In this document: piece by piece, positions 34,364 to 46,938 of the stretch
Position numbering within the stretch: position 1 is the first letter of the stretch
Layout: every line of letters starts with the position of its first letter
Source: Micavibrio sp. UBA2137
Lineage (GTDB): Bacteria > Pseudomonadota > Alphaproteobacteria > Micavibrionales > Micavibrionaceae
Assembly: GCA_002328415.1 (NCBI GenBank)
Contig: DCXL01000004.1
Location: forward strand, 320,166 to 384,165
Direction of reading: 5' to 3'
DNA: 64,000 nt
Made by a program: the position numbers and the translations under genes
The notes under the pieces: model-generated
Databases searched by the model: none
The model's input: only the letters and a program-made list of their open reading frames with translations
Told to the model about the DNA's origin: nothing

Positions 34364-34795
34364 ATGTCATTTGGATACTCATCTAGATTCGCAAAAATCG
34401 AAGAAAATAGAAACTTACTTGAGCGGATTGCTGATTTTAAAGCCGAAAAAATAGGCTTTGACGATCTTTTCGAAAAAATTTTTGAAAAGCACAGATTTTT
34501 AAGCGAAGCCCTTATAGAGGAATACAACCTTTCTTCCCGTGATGTAAGCAATTTCACAGATGGCAAGAAAGCACCTAAGCCTAGCGACATGCGCTCAATG
34601 GTGGGTTTTATCTCAAAATTTGCTGAAAGCATTATTGAGGATCCCGATAGCACACCTTACGAACTGCGTCCACAATATCTGCGCGCTGTGGAAGGGCGAG
34701 TTGCTCCAAATTCGCTGCGTACGGAAGAGGAACGTCCTTCGCACAGACCCGCGCCACAGGCGCGTCTAAGTGGTCAAATGCATGCTCGTTTATAA
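34364..34795 (+). CDS. Small HTH-like protein whose 3' end runs antisense into pdhB
   Basis: A protein of 143 residues, opposite to the pdh genes, with AGGA nine bases before the ATG. The first 110 residues look like a real protein: a helical, charged region, then [29 protein letters not shown] split over two helices, which recalls the XRE/Cro helix-turn-helix ending in a G-K-x-x-P-x-P turn. The final 55 residues (Arg/Pro-rich) are read from the strand opposite the end of pdhB and look like an overprinted extension. The function is unknown; a local regulator of the pdh genes is conceivable. Confidence 0.5.
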   Translation: MSFGYSSRFAKIEENRNLLERIADFKAEKIGFDDLFEKIFEKHRFLSEALIEEYNLSSRDVSNFTDGKKAPKPSDMRSMVGFISKFAESIIEDPDSTPYELRPQYLRAVEGRVAPNSLRTEEERPSHRPAPQARLSGQMHARL

Positions 34796-36089
34796 CAGCC
34801 GTTACCTCTGATCCAATACCAGCAAAAGGCCATCCTTCCTCAGCAACCACGATGCGGTTGGTTTTCTTGACGCTTTCGACAATCGTCCAACGGTCAAGCG
34901 GGCGTACTGTACGCAAATTGATGACCTCTGCTTCAATACCGTCTTTTGCCAATTCCTCGGCCGCCTCAAGCGCCTTACCCACCATGATGGAAAGCGCAAC
35001 AATCGTTACATCTGACCCTTCACGTTCAATTTTTGCACGACCGATGGGGATAACGTAATCGTTATCATCTGGAACCTCAAAGCTTTGACCGTACACCAAT
35101 TCATGTTCAAGAATAAGAACAGGGTTTGGGTCACGAATGGCAGCCTTCATCAAGCCTTTGGCATCAGCCGCTGACCATGGTGAGACAACTTTAAGTCCCG
35201 GTATATGGCCATACCAACTTGCATAGCATTGTGAGTGTTGCGCGCCAACACGTGCAGCGGCCCCATTAGGTCCACGGAAAACAATCGGACAACCCAGTTG
35301 TCCACCTGCCATGTACAATGTTTTGGCTGCAGAGTTAATAATGTGGTCAATCGCCTGCATTGCAAAATTCATGGTCATGAACTCAACAATTGGTTTCAAA
35401 CCGCGGAAGGCAGAGCCCACAGCGATACCAGCAAAGCCGTGTTCAGTAATAGGCGTATCAATGACACGCTTGGCACCAAATTCATCGAGCAAGCCTTGGG
35501 AGACCTTATAGGCACCGTTATATTCGGCAACTTCCTCACCCATCAGATAAATACTTTCATCTGCACGCATCTCATCGGCCATTGCATCACGGAGCGCCTC
35601 ACGCACTGTTTTCTCTGTGGTGTCCTCAAAGAATTTAGCTTCATCAAACACAGGCGGCTCAATTAACTTACCTTGCGCGTAAAGGATATCACGATCCTTT
35701 ATTTCCTTGCCTTCAGCTTGCGCGACATTCTGTTGAGGTTGAGGTGCACTGTCCTTATTATCACCCTCATCTTCATCATCTTGATTATTCTGTTCTGATG
35801 CCGTTGAATTTTTAACCTCATCCAGATTGATATCTGAATTAGACTCACCTTCTTCAAGTAAAACAGCAATCACATCGTTCACTTTGACATTCTCTGTGCC
35901 TGCCTCGACAACGATTTTACCGATTTTACCTTCATCAACAGCTTCAACCTCCATTGTGGCCTTATCTGTTTCAATCTCGGCAATCACATCCCCTGCATTG
36001 ACCTCATCCCCTTCCGAGACAAGCCACTTGGCGAGTGTGCCCTCTTCCATGGTAGGGCTAAGCGCTGGCATTAGTACATTTATTGGCAT
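34632..36089 (-). CDS. pdhB: Pyruvate dehydrogenase E1 beta subunit with N-terminal lipoyl domain
   Basis: A protein of 485 residues. The first 80 form a lipoyl domain (Lys in ETDKATME), a characteristic of alphaproteobacterial E1-beta. An acidic linker ([15 protein letters not shown]) follows, and from about 155 on the transketolase-type E1-beta fold ([30 protein letters not shown], and a C-terminal transketolase domain). It pairs with PdhA in the thiamine-dependent decarboxylation of pyruvate. It starts 36 bases after pdhA. Its last 164 bases overlap an opposite-strand gene. Confidence 0.97.
   Translation of the reverse strand: MPINVLMPALSPTMEEGTLAKWLVSEGDEVNAGDVIAEIETDKATMEVEAVDEGKIGKIVVEAGTENVKVNDVIAVLLEEGESNSDINLDEVKNSTASEQNNQDDEDEGDNKDSAPQPQQNVAQAEGKEIKDRDILYAQGKLIEPPVFDEAKFFEDTTEKTVREALRDAMADEMRADESIYLMGEEVAEYNGAYKVSQGLLDEFGAKRVIDTPITEHGFAGIAVGSAFRGLKPIVEFMTMNFAMQAIDHIINSAAKTLYMAGGQLGCPIVFRGPNGAAARVGAQHSQCYASWYGHIPGLKVVSPWSAADAKGLMKAAIRDPNPVLILEHELVYGQSFEVPDDNDYVIPIGRAKIEREGSDVTIVALSIMVGKALEAAEELAKDGIEAEVINLRTVRPLDRWTIVESVKKTNRIVVAEEGWPFAGIGSEVTAVINEHAFDHLDAPVARVCAKDVPLPYAANLEQLALPQRADIVDAVRKVCYRDPQ
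35950..36071 (-). repeat. Lipoyl-domain repeat, copy in pdhB
   Basis: Partner of the 122-base repeat at 34132-34253. The two copies encode a shared run of 48 identical residues in the lipoyl domains of E1-beta and E2. Confidence 0.9.
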
Positions 36090-36125
36090 AAATTCCTCTA
36101 AATTCTGATATTCAAACTTTTAAAA

Positions 36126-37145
36126 TTAGGCAGCGCCATCTACGGGCTTGAGCACATCTGTCCAAAGCTCGAACGCTTCTGGCTCAGGTGCTTCCTGTGC
36201 AAATTCTGCTGCCTCTTTAACGATCTCCTTGATTTCCTTATCAATCGCCTTGATGTCATCTTCCTTAACATCCAACTCGTGCGTCATAAGCCCCTTAATT
36301 TTTACAATAGGGTCCTGCTCGTCCTTATATGAAGAAAGCTCTTCCTTCGTTCTATATTTCGCTGGGTCTGACATAGAGTGACCACGGAAGCGATAGGTCA
36401 TCATTTCAAGAATGTAGGGACCATTGCCCTCACGTACATAAGAAAGCGCTTGCTCAGCAGCTGCCTGAACTTCAAGCACATCCATACCATCAACACGCTC
36501 ACCAGGAATATTGTACCCCTCACCACGGCGGTAAAGATCCCCCGCTGACGAACGCTTCACAGATGTTCCCATACCATATTGGTTATTCTCGATAACATAG
36601 AGCACAGGGAGCTTCCAAAGAGCAGCCATGTTATAACATTCAGCATTTTGCCCTTGGTTAGCAGCCCCATCACCCATATAAGTCACAGCAACGCCGCCAT
36701 CCTCATTATATTTATGGGCAAAGGCCATTCCTGTTCCAATTGAACTGGACGCGCCAACAATCCCGTGACCACCAAAGAAGTTCTTTTCTTGGGAGAACAT
36801 ATGCATCGAACCACCTTTACCACGTGAGTAGCCCGCCTCGCGACCTGTAAGCTCGGCCATAACCCCTTTGGGATCCATCCCACAAGCAAGCATATGCCCA
36901 TGATCACGATATGTCGTCACCACAGAATCCTGTTCAATTTGCTTTGATTGGATACCTGTTACAACGGCTTCTTGTCCAATATAAAGATGACAGAAACCGC
37001 CAATAAGCCCCATACCATAAAGCTGGCCCGCCTTTTCTTCAAAACGACGGATAAGCAGCATCTCGCGATAAAGCTCAAGCGCCTCGTCCTTTGATGGCAG
37101 TGTCTTTGAATTTTTGTTCTTTGATGTTGTTTTTTCTTTACTCAC
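36126..37145 (-). CDS. pdhA: Pyruvate dehydrogenase E1 alpha subunit
   Basis: A protein of 339 residues with the thiamine-diphosphate motif GDGAANQGQNAECYNMAALW then IENN, plus RGKGGSMHMF and the phosphorylation-loop-like YRFRGHSMSDP. The first 20 residues are Lys/Ser-rich. It begins the pdhA-pdhB-pdhC run and is preceded by ftsB and eno on the same strand, as in many alphaproteobacteria. Confidence 0.97.
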   Translation of the reverse strand: MSKEKTTSKNKNSKTLPSKDEALELYREMLLIRRFEEKAGQLYGMGLIGGFCHLYIGQEAVVTGIQSKQIEQDSVVTTYRDHGHMLACGMDPKGVMAELTGREAGYSRGKGGSMHMFSQEKNFFGGHGIVGASSSIGTGMAFAHKYNEDGGVAVTYMGDGAANQGQNAECYNMAALWKLPVLYVIENNQYGMGTSVKRSSAGDLYRRGEGYNIPGERVDGMDVLEVQAAAEQALSYVREGNGPYILEMMTYRFRGHSMSDPAKYRTKEELSSYKDEQDPIVKIKGLMTHELDVKEDDIKAIDKEIKEIVKEAAEFAQEAPEPEAFELWTDVLKPVDGAA

Positions 37146-37280
37146 AAATCTGCTCCTTAAAAAGTGCCTGACTTAGTTATCGTATTTTACGCTACGTTTC
37201 CAGTGAAAAACGCGTTTTTCCACGCGCACTTAAAGCCCCGCTTTACAGACAAATTACTGATAAAGTAAGAAAATATATTT

Positions 37281-37616
37281 TTAAAGGCTGTTTTTATCCC
37301 GAAGCAGAACAACTGCATCTTCATCGTAAAAACCCAACATCTTGCCCATGCGCTCCTGTAACATATCCGCGTCAACAGATTGTGGGCGCAAACGCACAAC
37401 CTTGGCATACAGCATGTCACGCGAAGCGATGACTTCATCATATTCGTTTTGAAGCGCCAACTTCTCAGCATTCATGGCATTCAAGGAGAGAAGCGATCTT
37501 TGACCGAAAATGAGGTGATAAGAGAAATAAATAAGCAAACAGACACCAAATAGGGTAAAGACACCAACTTTGCCTTGCCCTTTGTAATTTTTACGTCTGT
37601 TCCAAAGTTTTCTCAT
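37281..37616 (-). CDS. ftsB: Septum formation initiator FtsB/DivIC-like protein
   Basis: A protein of 111 residues with a basic cytoplasmic start, one membrane helix (about 18-38) and a periplasmic coiled coil (LNAMNAEKLALQNEYDEVIASRD over two stretches). It ends in RPQSVDADMLQERMGKMLGF, typical of the alphaproteobacterial FtsB/DivIC family that links FtsL and FtsQ in the divisome. The position between eno and pdhA supports the call. A 135-base gap precedes pdhA. Confidence 0.88.
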   Translation of the reverse strand: MRKLWNRRKNYKGQGKVGVFTLFGVCLLIYFSYHLIFGQRSLLSLNAMNAEKLALQNEYDEVIASRDMLYAKVVRLRPQSVDADMLQERMGKMLGFYDEDAVVLLRDKNSL

Positions 37617-37639
37617 ATCTGTATTGAATCAAAAACGAA

Positions 37640-37655
37640 TCACTTGCGCAAGTGA
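37640..37655 (-). terminator. 16-base perfect palindrome with T-run between eno and ftsB
   Basis: TCACTTGCGCAAGTGA is fully self-complementary. On the minus strand it would fold with a GCGC loop and is followed by TTCGTTTTTTG, so it can act as an intrinsic terminator about 95 bases after eno. It could equally be an operator for ftsB, which begins 24 bases further on. Confidence 0.5.
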
Positions 37656-37749
37656 AAAATCATTACGATTCAATGCCTTAAATAGAACAAAGCAGGAATT
37701 ATAACCGCTAAGTGATTCAATTGATTCACCTTTTTAATTTCAAAAAAAA

Positions 37750-39030
<1,281 letters not shown>

Positions 39031-39069
39031 CTAAATCAATGAGAATCTTTTGAACTTATGTCGTGCCCA

Positions 39070-39081
39070 TTAGTTAACTAA
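39070..39081. promoter_or_regulatory. 12-base palindrome in the eno/DUF4112 divergent region
   Basis: TTAGTTAACTAA is perfectly self-complementary and lies between two divergent genes, 52 bases from the eno start and 50 bases from the DUF4112 start. It may bind a dimeric regulator; chance is not excluded in AT-rich sequence. Confidence 0.3.
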
Positions 39082-39130
39082 CTTGCACAAGGCGACTATA
39101 AATCAAAGCGGCAACAAAAGACAATTCATT

Positions 39131-42037
<2,907 letters not shown>

Positions 42038-42047
42038 TCAGTATGTT

Positions 42048-42413
42048 TTATTCCGCTATGGGGGCCGCTGGAATAGCGGGCTCTTCTTCTGTAGCTAGCA
42101 CACCTTCGTCGGTTGCAATTGCAGCATCAGGCGCCACCATTTCACTTTGTGTCATTTCATCAAACACACCCGTTGGTGATGATTTTGATTTCGCGATATA
42201 GGCAAGTGTTAGGTTTGTTGCAAAAAAGGCGACGGCAAAAAGCGTAGTTGCCTTTGTTAGAATATTGGCTGTGCTGTGCGCACCAGCAAGCGCGCCCATG
42301 CCGCCGCCTCCACCGCCAATACCAAGCCCCCCACCTTCAGATTTCTGAAGCAGGACAAGCCCGATAAGAGCAAGTGTCACAATAAAATGAATAACCAGAA
42401 TTACGCTTTCCAT
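42048..42413 (-). CDS. secG: Preprotein translocase subunit SecG
   Basis: A protein of 121 residues. Two membrane helices flank the conserved VLLQKSEGGGLG and a Gly-rich loop; the second helix contains FAVAFFATNLTLAY. An Ala/Glu/Pro-rich tail (EEPAIPAAPIAE) of about 40 residues follows, longer than in Escherichia coli. It is part of the SecYEG channel. It lies between tpiA and pyrG, a normal alphaproteobacterial order. Confidence 0.94.
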   Translation of the reverse strand: MESVILVIHFIVTLALIGLVLLQKSEGGGLGIGGGGGGMGALAGAHSTANILTKATTLFAVAFFATNLTLAYIAKSKSSPTGVFDEMTQSEMVAPDAAIATDEGVLATEEEPAIPAAPIAE

Positions 42414-42434
42414 ATCTCACCTATTAATGCTGTA

Positions 42435-43202
42435 TCATGACAAAACATCGTGTGCAGCCTTTGCTATTCCTAAAAACGAGTCCGCTTTCAAACTTGCGCC
42501 ACCAATAAGGAAGCCACCGACATTTTCAATGCCTGCCAACTCACCTGCATTATCTGGCTTGACCGAACCTCCGTACAAAATACGGATTGTATCGCCCTTG
42601 TCCACCATTTCCTTTAAAATATTGCGGATATCCCGATGCATTTCCGCCACATCTTCGGGTGAGGCCGCCTCCCCGCTTCCAATAGCCCAAACAGGCTCAT
42701 AAGCCACAATAAAATCCTGTGCGTTAAACCCTGATGGGATAGAGGTTTTCAGCTGCTCCTTAATAACATCAAGCGCCTTGCCAGCCTTGCGCTCAGTAAT
42801 CGTCTCGCCGACACAGATAATAGCTTTAATGCCACTTTCCTTTAAGCACTCACCCTTTTTGGCAATTTGCTGTGATGTCTCACCATGTATGGTGCGGCGT
42901 TCAGAATGCCCAACAATGCAATATTGCGCCCCACAATCGGCCAGCATTGGTGCTGAAATATCACCTGTAAACGCACCTTCTGTCTCAGTGGAACAATCCT
43001 GCCCACCAACAAGAAGTGGGCTGTTATCTGCCAATCCAACGATATTCAAAAGATAAATATGTGGCGGACAGCATAGAAAATCACAGGTGTCTGTGAGGCT
43101 TGGTGTCTTTTCAATGTCTGAAATAATTTGAGAGGCCAAAGAATGGCTGGACACGCCAGACCCATTCATTTTCCAATTCCCTGCAATTAAAAATGCGTTC
43201 AT
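42435..43202 (-). CDS. tpiA: Triosephosphate isomerase
   Basis: A protein of 255 residues with the active-site residues in place: GNWKMNG (Lys), CIVGHSERR (His) and VAYEPVWAIG (Glu), then LYGGSVKPDN for the phosphate. It interconverts dihydroxyacetone phosphate and glyceraldehyde 3-phosphate. It is divergent from the PpiD-type gene. Confidence 0.98.
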   Translation of the reverse strand: MNAFLIAGNWKMNGSGVSSHSLASQIISDIEKTPSLTDTCDFLCCPPHIYLLNIVGLADNSPLLVGGQDCSTETEGAFTGDISAPMLADCGAQYCIVGHSERRTIHGETSQQIAKKGECLKESGIKAIICVGETITERKAGKALDVIKEQLKTSIPSGFNAQDFIVAYEPVWAIGSGEAASPEDVAEMHRDIRNILKEMVDKGDTIRILYGGSVKPDNAGELAGIENVGGFLIGGASLKADSFLGIAKAAHDVLS

Positions 43203-43317
43203 GGAAGTCTTGAATATCTTTTCTTTGAGTATAATGCAATCCCCTATTGCTCTCTTTAACTCACTTTTCTATAGTTTGCCCACAATCAATTAAGCAAAGA
43301 GCGGACTTTTACCTATT

Positions 43318-45204
43318 ATGTTAAGATCAATGCGCCACGGCGCGCTATCAGGAGTATTTATTGCAATTCTGGCCCTTGGGACATTTGGTCTTGTCATGAC
43401 CGACTGGCAAGGCATGTTTCGTGGCGGTGTGTCTTCGAACGATGTTGCCGAGGTCGGAGGAACCGTTATACCCGCGCAAAGCTTTGACCGCATGTTACGC
43501 AACACCCTACGCAACCAGAATATCACCATTCAGGATGCTTATGATCTGGGTATGATTGATAGTGTGCTAAGTAATGAGATTGCACAGATTGTTCTTTACA
43601 AAGAAGCACACGAAATGGGCATCAAAATCCCTGATGAAGCTGTTGTTGATAACGTCACACAGACATTGCAACCTCTTATCCAACAAGGTATGACGCGCCG
43701 TGAAGCACTTAACCGCGTCTTGCAAAGCACAGGTATGAGTGAGCGAGGCCTTCTTGAAATTGTACGTCGTGAAATGGCCGTTAACCTACTGGCAGAAACA
43801 CTTACAAAGACAAAGATATCTATCCCATCTTTTTTCGTTCAAGACATTATGCAGATCAGACGCCAAACGCGCTCACTCTCTGTTTTAGAGTTTCCTCATG
43901 ACAGTGTTGAGGTTGCTGAGCCTTCCGAAGAACAGTTGACCGAATTCTATGAGCAAATTAAGGCGCGCCTGCAACCACCCGAAACGCGCGATATTGCGCT
44001 TGTCATTCTCAATACTGAGGATTTGGCTGAACAAATTGAGCTGGCCGACAGTGAACTTGAATCCTATTACGCGCAAAATCTTGAGTCCTTCAAAGTGCCC
44101 GAACAGCGCACAGTCGAACAGGCCATTTTTGATACACAGGAAACCGCACAACGTGTGGCTTCAAAATTCGAAGAGAGTAAAAACCTTAAGGCCTCTGTAG
44201 AGAAAGTCACAGGCGCGGCTGATGCTTATTTGGGACGTGAAGATTTTCAAGCCAATGGTTTGTTAGAGGAAATTGCACAGCCTGTTTTTAAAGCAGAGAC
44301 ACGCACTCTTGTTGGCCCAATAAAATCCCCTCTAGGATGGCATTTATTTTATGTTGCCTCTATCACACCTGAAAATACAAAGCCCTTTGCCGAAGTAAAA
44401 CAAACCATCCAAACCACATTAAAGGCCAATTTGCTTCAAGATGAGCTTTACGCCATTTCAAACGAACTTGACGATCGCTTGGCAAGTGGCGATAGTCTTG
44501 AAAATATCAAGAAGGATTTTCCTGTCGAGGTTAAGCAGGCCGCAGGAGTAACAGCAGGCGCAGCCGTTCCATTTGATGAGATCGAAAGCGAAGAAAGCAA
44601 AGAAATTTTTGGTGGCGTGTTTGACCTTTTCGAAGGTGAAAGCACACCTGTAAGTGAGCTTGATAATGCGCGCTTCTTCACCTTTGTTGTTCAAAAAATT
44701 AATACGCCTCCTGTGCCAGAACTTGGCGAGATTAAAGACAAGCTTAAGGTCGAGTGGATGCAAACCGAAGCCATGCGCCAAAACTTCAAAAATGTCGAAA
44801 CTTTATATCAAGAAGTAAAAAGCTCGGGTGATGTGCTAGACACCTACAGCAAGAAGAACGGTAAAGAGCTAAAACAAATAACAATTAAGGAAAGTGATAC
44901 GCCTCCTTTAGGGCTTGCTCGTAATAATTTCTTGCAGCTTTTTGCTTTAAAACAAAATGGTGTGGCATTGCTTCCTTCCGAAAATGGCCTATTACTGGCG
45001 CGTTTGGATAACATTCAATTTCCCGAATCTGACCTTCTCCCTTCTAAGGAAGTAAAAGAAGAACAGAAACTATTTGCCGACAGCATGACGCAAAACATCT
45101 TCAACACTTATATGAAGACACTTGAAGACAAATACGATGTTGGCATTAACAATGATCTGATTGATAGGCTCTATGGCCCACAACAGGACGTTGCTACTAA
45201 TTAG
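43318..45204 (+). CDS. ppiD: PpiD-type periplasmic foldase (SurA_N and parvulin domains)
   Basis: A protein of 628 residues: one N-terminal membrane anchor (about 8-28), a SurA N-like chaperone domain (about 40-190), a parvulin-like PPIase region near 260-375 ending GPIKSPLGWHLFYV, and a second region to the C-terminus. PpiD-type proteins are inner-membrane-anchored chaperones near the Sec exit. It is next to tpiA-secG, the usual alphaproteobacterial position. Its end overlaps the convergent yibQ-like gene by eight bases. Confidence 0.9.
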   Translation: MLRSMRHGALSGVFIAILALGTFGLVMTDWQGMFRGGVSSNDVAEVGGTVIPAQSFDRMLRNTLRNQNITIQDAYDLGMIDSVLSNEIAQIVLYKEAHEMGIKIPDEAVVDNVTQTLQPLIQQGMTRREALNRVLQSTGMSERGLLEIVRREMAVNLLAETLTKTKISIPSFFVQDIMQIRRQTRSLSVLEFPHDSVEVAEPSEEQLTEFYEQIKARLQPPETRDIALVILNTEDLAEQIELADSELESYYAQNLESFKVPEQRTVEQAIFDTQETAQRVASKFEESKNLKASVEKVTGAADAYLGREDFQANGLLEEIAQPVFKAETRTLVGPIKSPLGWHLFYVASITPENTKPFAEVKQTIQTTLKANLLQDELYAISNELDDRLASGDSLENIKKDFPVEVKQAAGVTAGAAVPFDEIESEESKEIFGGVFDLFEGESTPVSELDNARFFTFVVQKINTPPVPELGEIKDKLKVEWMQTEAMRQNFKNVETLYQEVKSSGDVLDTYSKKNGKELKQITIKESDTPPLGLARNNFLQLFALKQNGVALLPSENGLLLARLDNIQFPESDLLPSKEVKEEQKLFADSMTQNIFNTYMKTLEDKYDVGINNDLIDRLYGPQQDVATN

Positions 45205-46162
45205 TTTCCTTTAACAGGTCACTAACGGTCACAATTTCAAAACCACGTGATTTAGCGTCTGTAATCCATTTCTCAAGCACATCTAAGGTCACTTCTTTTG
45301 GATGACCGATGGCTATGGCTTGCCCCTTTTCATTCGCTATTTTTTCTAACTTAGAAAGCGCACGCTTCACAAAATCAGATGATTCCTCGTGATCTAAAAA
45401 AACATCGCGCGATAATGTTGGCACACCCACTTCCTGAGCCACAATTTGCCCTTGTGAGTTGCCAATAGTACGCGAGTCGAGAAAATATAAATTACGCGCT
45501 TTCAAATAAGCCATCACGGTTGAGAGCGCCTCTCTATTCTGCGTGAACTTGCTTCCCATATGATTATTTAAACCGTCAAAATGAGATAATCCTGCAAGCG
45601 ATTCATCCAATGCCGCCTTTATTTCATCGGCTGACATATTTGAACGCAAAACATTTTCACCTGCATCGACGGTCTCGCTCATTGGCTCCATAGGCATGTG
45701 AATGATGATATCATGGCTCTTTAACGCTGCCTCATTCATAAACTCTCTAGCGCGCTTAGCATAAGGAAGGAAGGCAAGCGTTAAAGGCACATCAAAGTTA
45801 ATCGCGCGCTGGCTCTGCTTGATATTCATTCCCAGATCATCAATGACAATGGCAATACGCCCCTCACCTTTACGCTCACCAACAACGCCTGCAACATCTT
45901 TTATCTTGGCTTGTTCATTAAGTAATGTAGAAGTAGCCTCCTCATCCTGAATACCGAGCCCCTTGGATTTTAAAGGCTCACTCATAATCACACTTTCAAA
46001 AAATGGGGACGCTGCTTTCTGCTGTTTGGCAGCATTTTGATTTGCAGCAAACTCATCAACAGACGGAAGCAAGAAGTAGGTCATAAATGCGACCAGAAGA
46101 ATCGCACAGGCCAGTATGATGAAGGACTTGTAATTTTTCAGAAGTAAGAGAAATCGTTCCAT
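45197..46162 (-). CDS. Divergent polysaccharide deacetylase family protein (YibQ-like)
   Basis: A protein of 321 residues with one N-terminal membrane anchor (about 15-33). The domain opens with RIAIVIDDLGMN, continues with LTLAFLPYA, HMPMEPM, NNHMGSKFT, FLDSRT and ends GHPKE. These are the motifs of the divergent polysaccharide deacetylase family (YibQ/DUF610). Metal-binding Asp and His residues are conserved, but the substrate is unknown. It is inserted between ppiD and lexA. Confidence 0.88.
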   Translation of the reverse strand: MERFLLLLKNYKSFIILACAILLVAFMTYFLLPSVDEFAANQNAAKQQKAASPFFESVIMSEPLKSKGLGIQDEEATSTLLNEQAKIKDVAGVVGERKGEGRIAIVIDDLGMNIKQSQRAINFDVPLTLAFLPYAKRAREFMNEAALKSHDIIIHMPMEPMSETVDAGENVLRSNMSADEIKAALDESLAGLSHFDGLNNHMGSKFTQNREALSTVMAYLKARNLYFLDSRTIGNSQGQIVAQEVGVPTLSRDVFLDHEESSDFVKRALSKLEKIANEKGQAIAIGHPKEVTLDVLEKWITDAKSRGFEIVTVSDLLKETN

Positions 46163-46210
46163 GATTTACAAGATGACAATCAAAACAGATTCTGACAAGG
46201 GCGAACATGC

Positions 46211-46239
46211 TTGACAGGGCGGTGGAACTTATGTAGAAC
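46211..46239 (+). promoter_or_regulatory. Candidate lexA promoter
   Basis: TTGACA (46211-46216) is followed after 17 bases by TAGAAC (46234-46239), four of six matches to a -10 box. The second half of the SOS box overlaps this -10, as expected for autorepression. Confidence 0.5.
46225..46239 (+). promoter_or_regulatory. LexA-binding SOS box (alphaproteobacterial type)
   Basis: GAAC-N7-GAAC (GAAC at 46225-46228 and at 46236-46239, seven bases between) is the direct-repeat operator recognised by alphaproteobacterial LexA. It lies 35 bases before the lexA start codon, consistent with autoregulation. Confidence 0.85.
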
Positions 46240-46273
46240 ATATAGTGGACATAGATTAGAAAGGTGGAACAGG

Positions 46274-46930
46274 ATGCTGACACAAAAACAGAAAGATTTG
46301 CTTATTTCAATTCATGAATCAGTTCAGGAGAATGGTGTTGCCCCCTCTTTTGATGAAATGAAGGATGCGCTCGGGCTTAAATCGAAATCTGGCATTCACC
46401 GCCTTATTTCAGGACTTGTTGAACGAGGTTATTTAGAGCGCTTACCCAATCGCGCACGCGCCCTAGAGGTTGTTAAGCTTCCAGAGGATTACAAAAAAGA
46501 AACACCACAGCAAACGAGTGCATCTGTCTTTAAAACCGAGAATCCAGGTGTACGCCACATTCCGCTTTACGGTAAAATTGCCGCAGGAACGCCTATTGAT
46601 GCGATTGCCCACGAAGGTGATTATGTTGATGCGCCCCTATCAATGCTTGGCTCAGGCGAATATTACGCGTTGACTGTTGATGGTGAATCCATGATTGATG
46701 CAGGCATTCATGATGGTGATCTTGCCATTATTAAGCGCGTTGAAACGGCGCGCACAGGGGATATTGTTGTGGCTCTTGTTGATGGACATCATGTCACACT
46801 CAAAACTTTTGAACGCAAGGGTGACACGATCTATTTGAAGCCTGAGAATAAGCATCATGAGGTGCAGGTCTATGATGCGTCTCAAATCGTTATTCAGGGT
46901 GTGCTCTCCTCAATTATACGTCAATATTAA
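46274..46930 (+). CDS. lexA: LexA repressor
   Basis: A protein of 218 residues: an N-terminal winged helix (SGIHRLISGLVERG recognition region) and a C-terminal S24 peptidase domain. The self-cleavage bond is in KIAAGTP (Ala-Gly), the catalytic Ser is in GESMIDAG and the Lys in VTLKTFER. It represses SOS genes until RecA filaments trigger cleavage. The ATG at 46274 with a purine-rich GGTGG upstream gives the standard N-terminus; the longer frame from 46211 reads through the operator and is rejected. Convergent with comEC. Confidence 0.96.
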   Translation: MLTQKQKDLLISIHESVQENGVAPSFDEMKDALGLKSKSGIHRLISGLVERGYLERLPNRARALEVVKLPEDYKKETPQQTSASVFKTENPGVRHIPLYGKIAAGTPIDAIAHEGDYVDAPLSMLGSGEYYALTVDGESMIDAGIHDGDLAIIKRVETARTGDIVVALVDGHHVTLKTFERKGDTIYLKPENKHHEVQVYDASQIVIQGVLSSIIRQY

Positions 46931-46938
46931 TAGTCTCT

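Noticed and set aside
34261..34653. A 130-codon minus-strand frame opposite the HTH-like gene
   Set aside because: It is dominated by Ser, Leu and Phe and looks like an antisense shadow; the plus frame has helical, charged protein composition and a ribosome site.
46211..46273. N-terminal extension of lexA
   Set aside because: It would translate through the promoter and SOS box; the ATG at 46274 gives the conserved LexA start.
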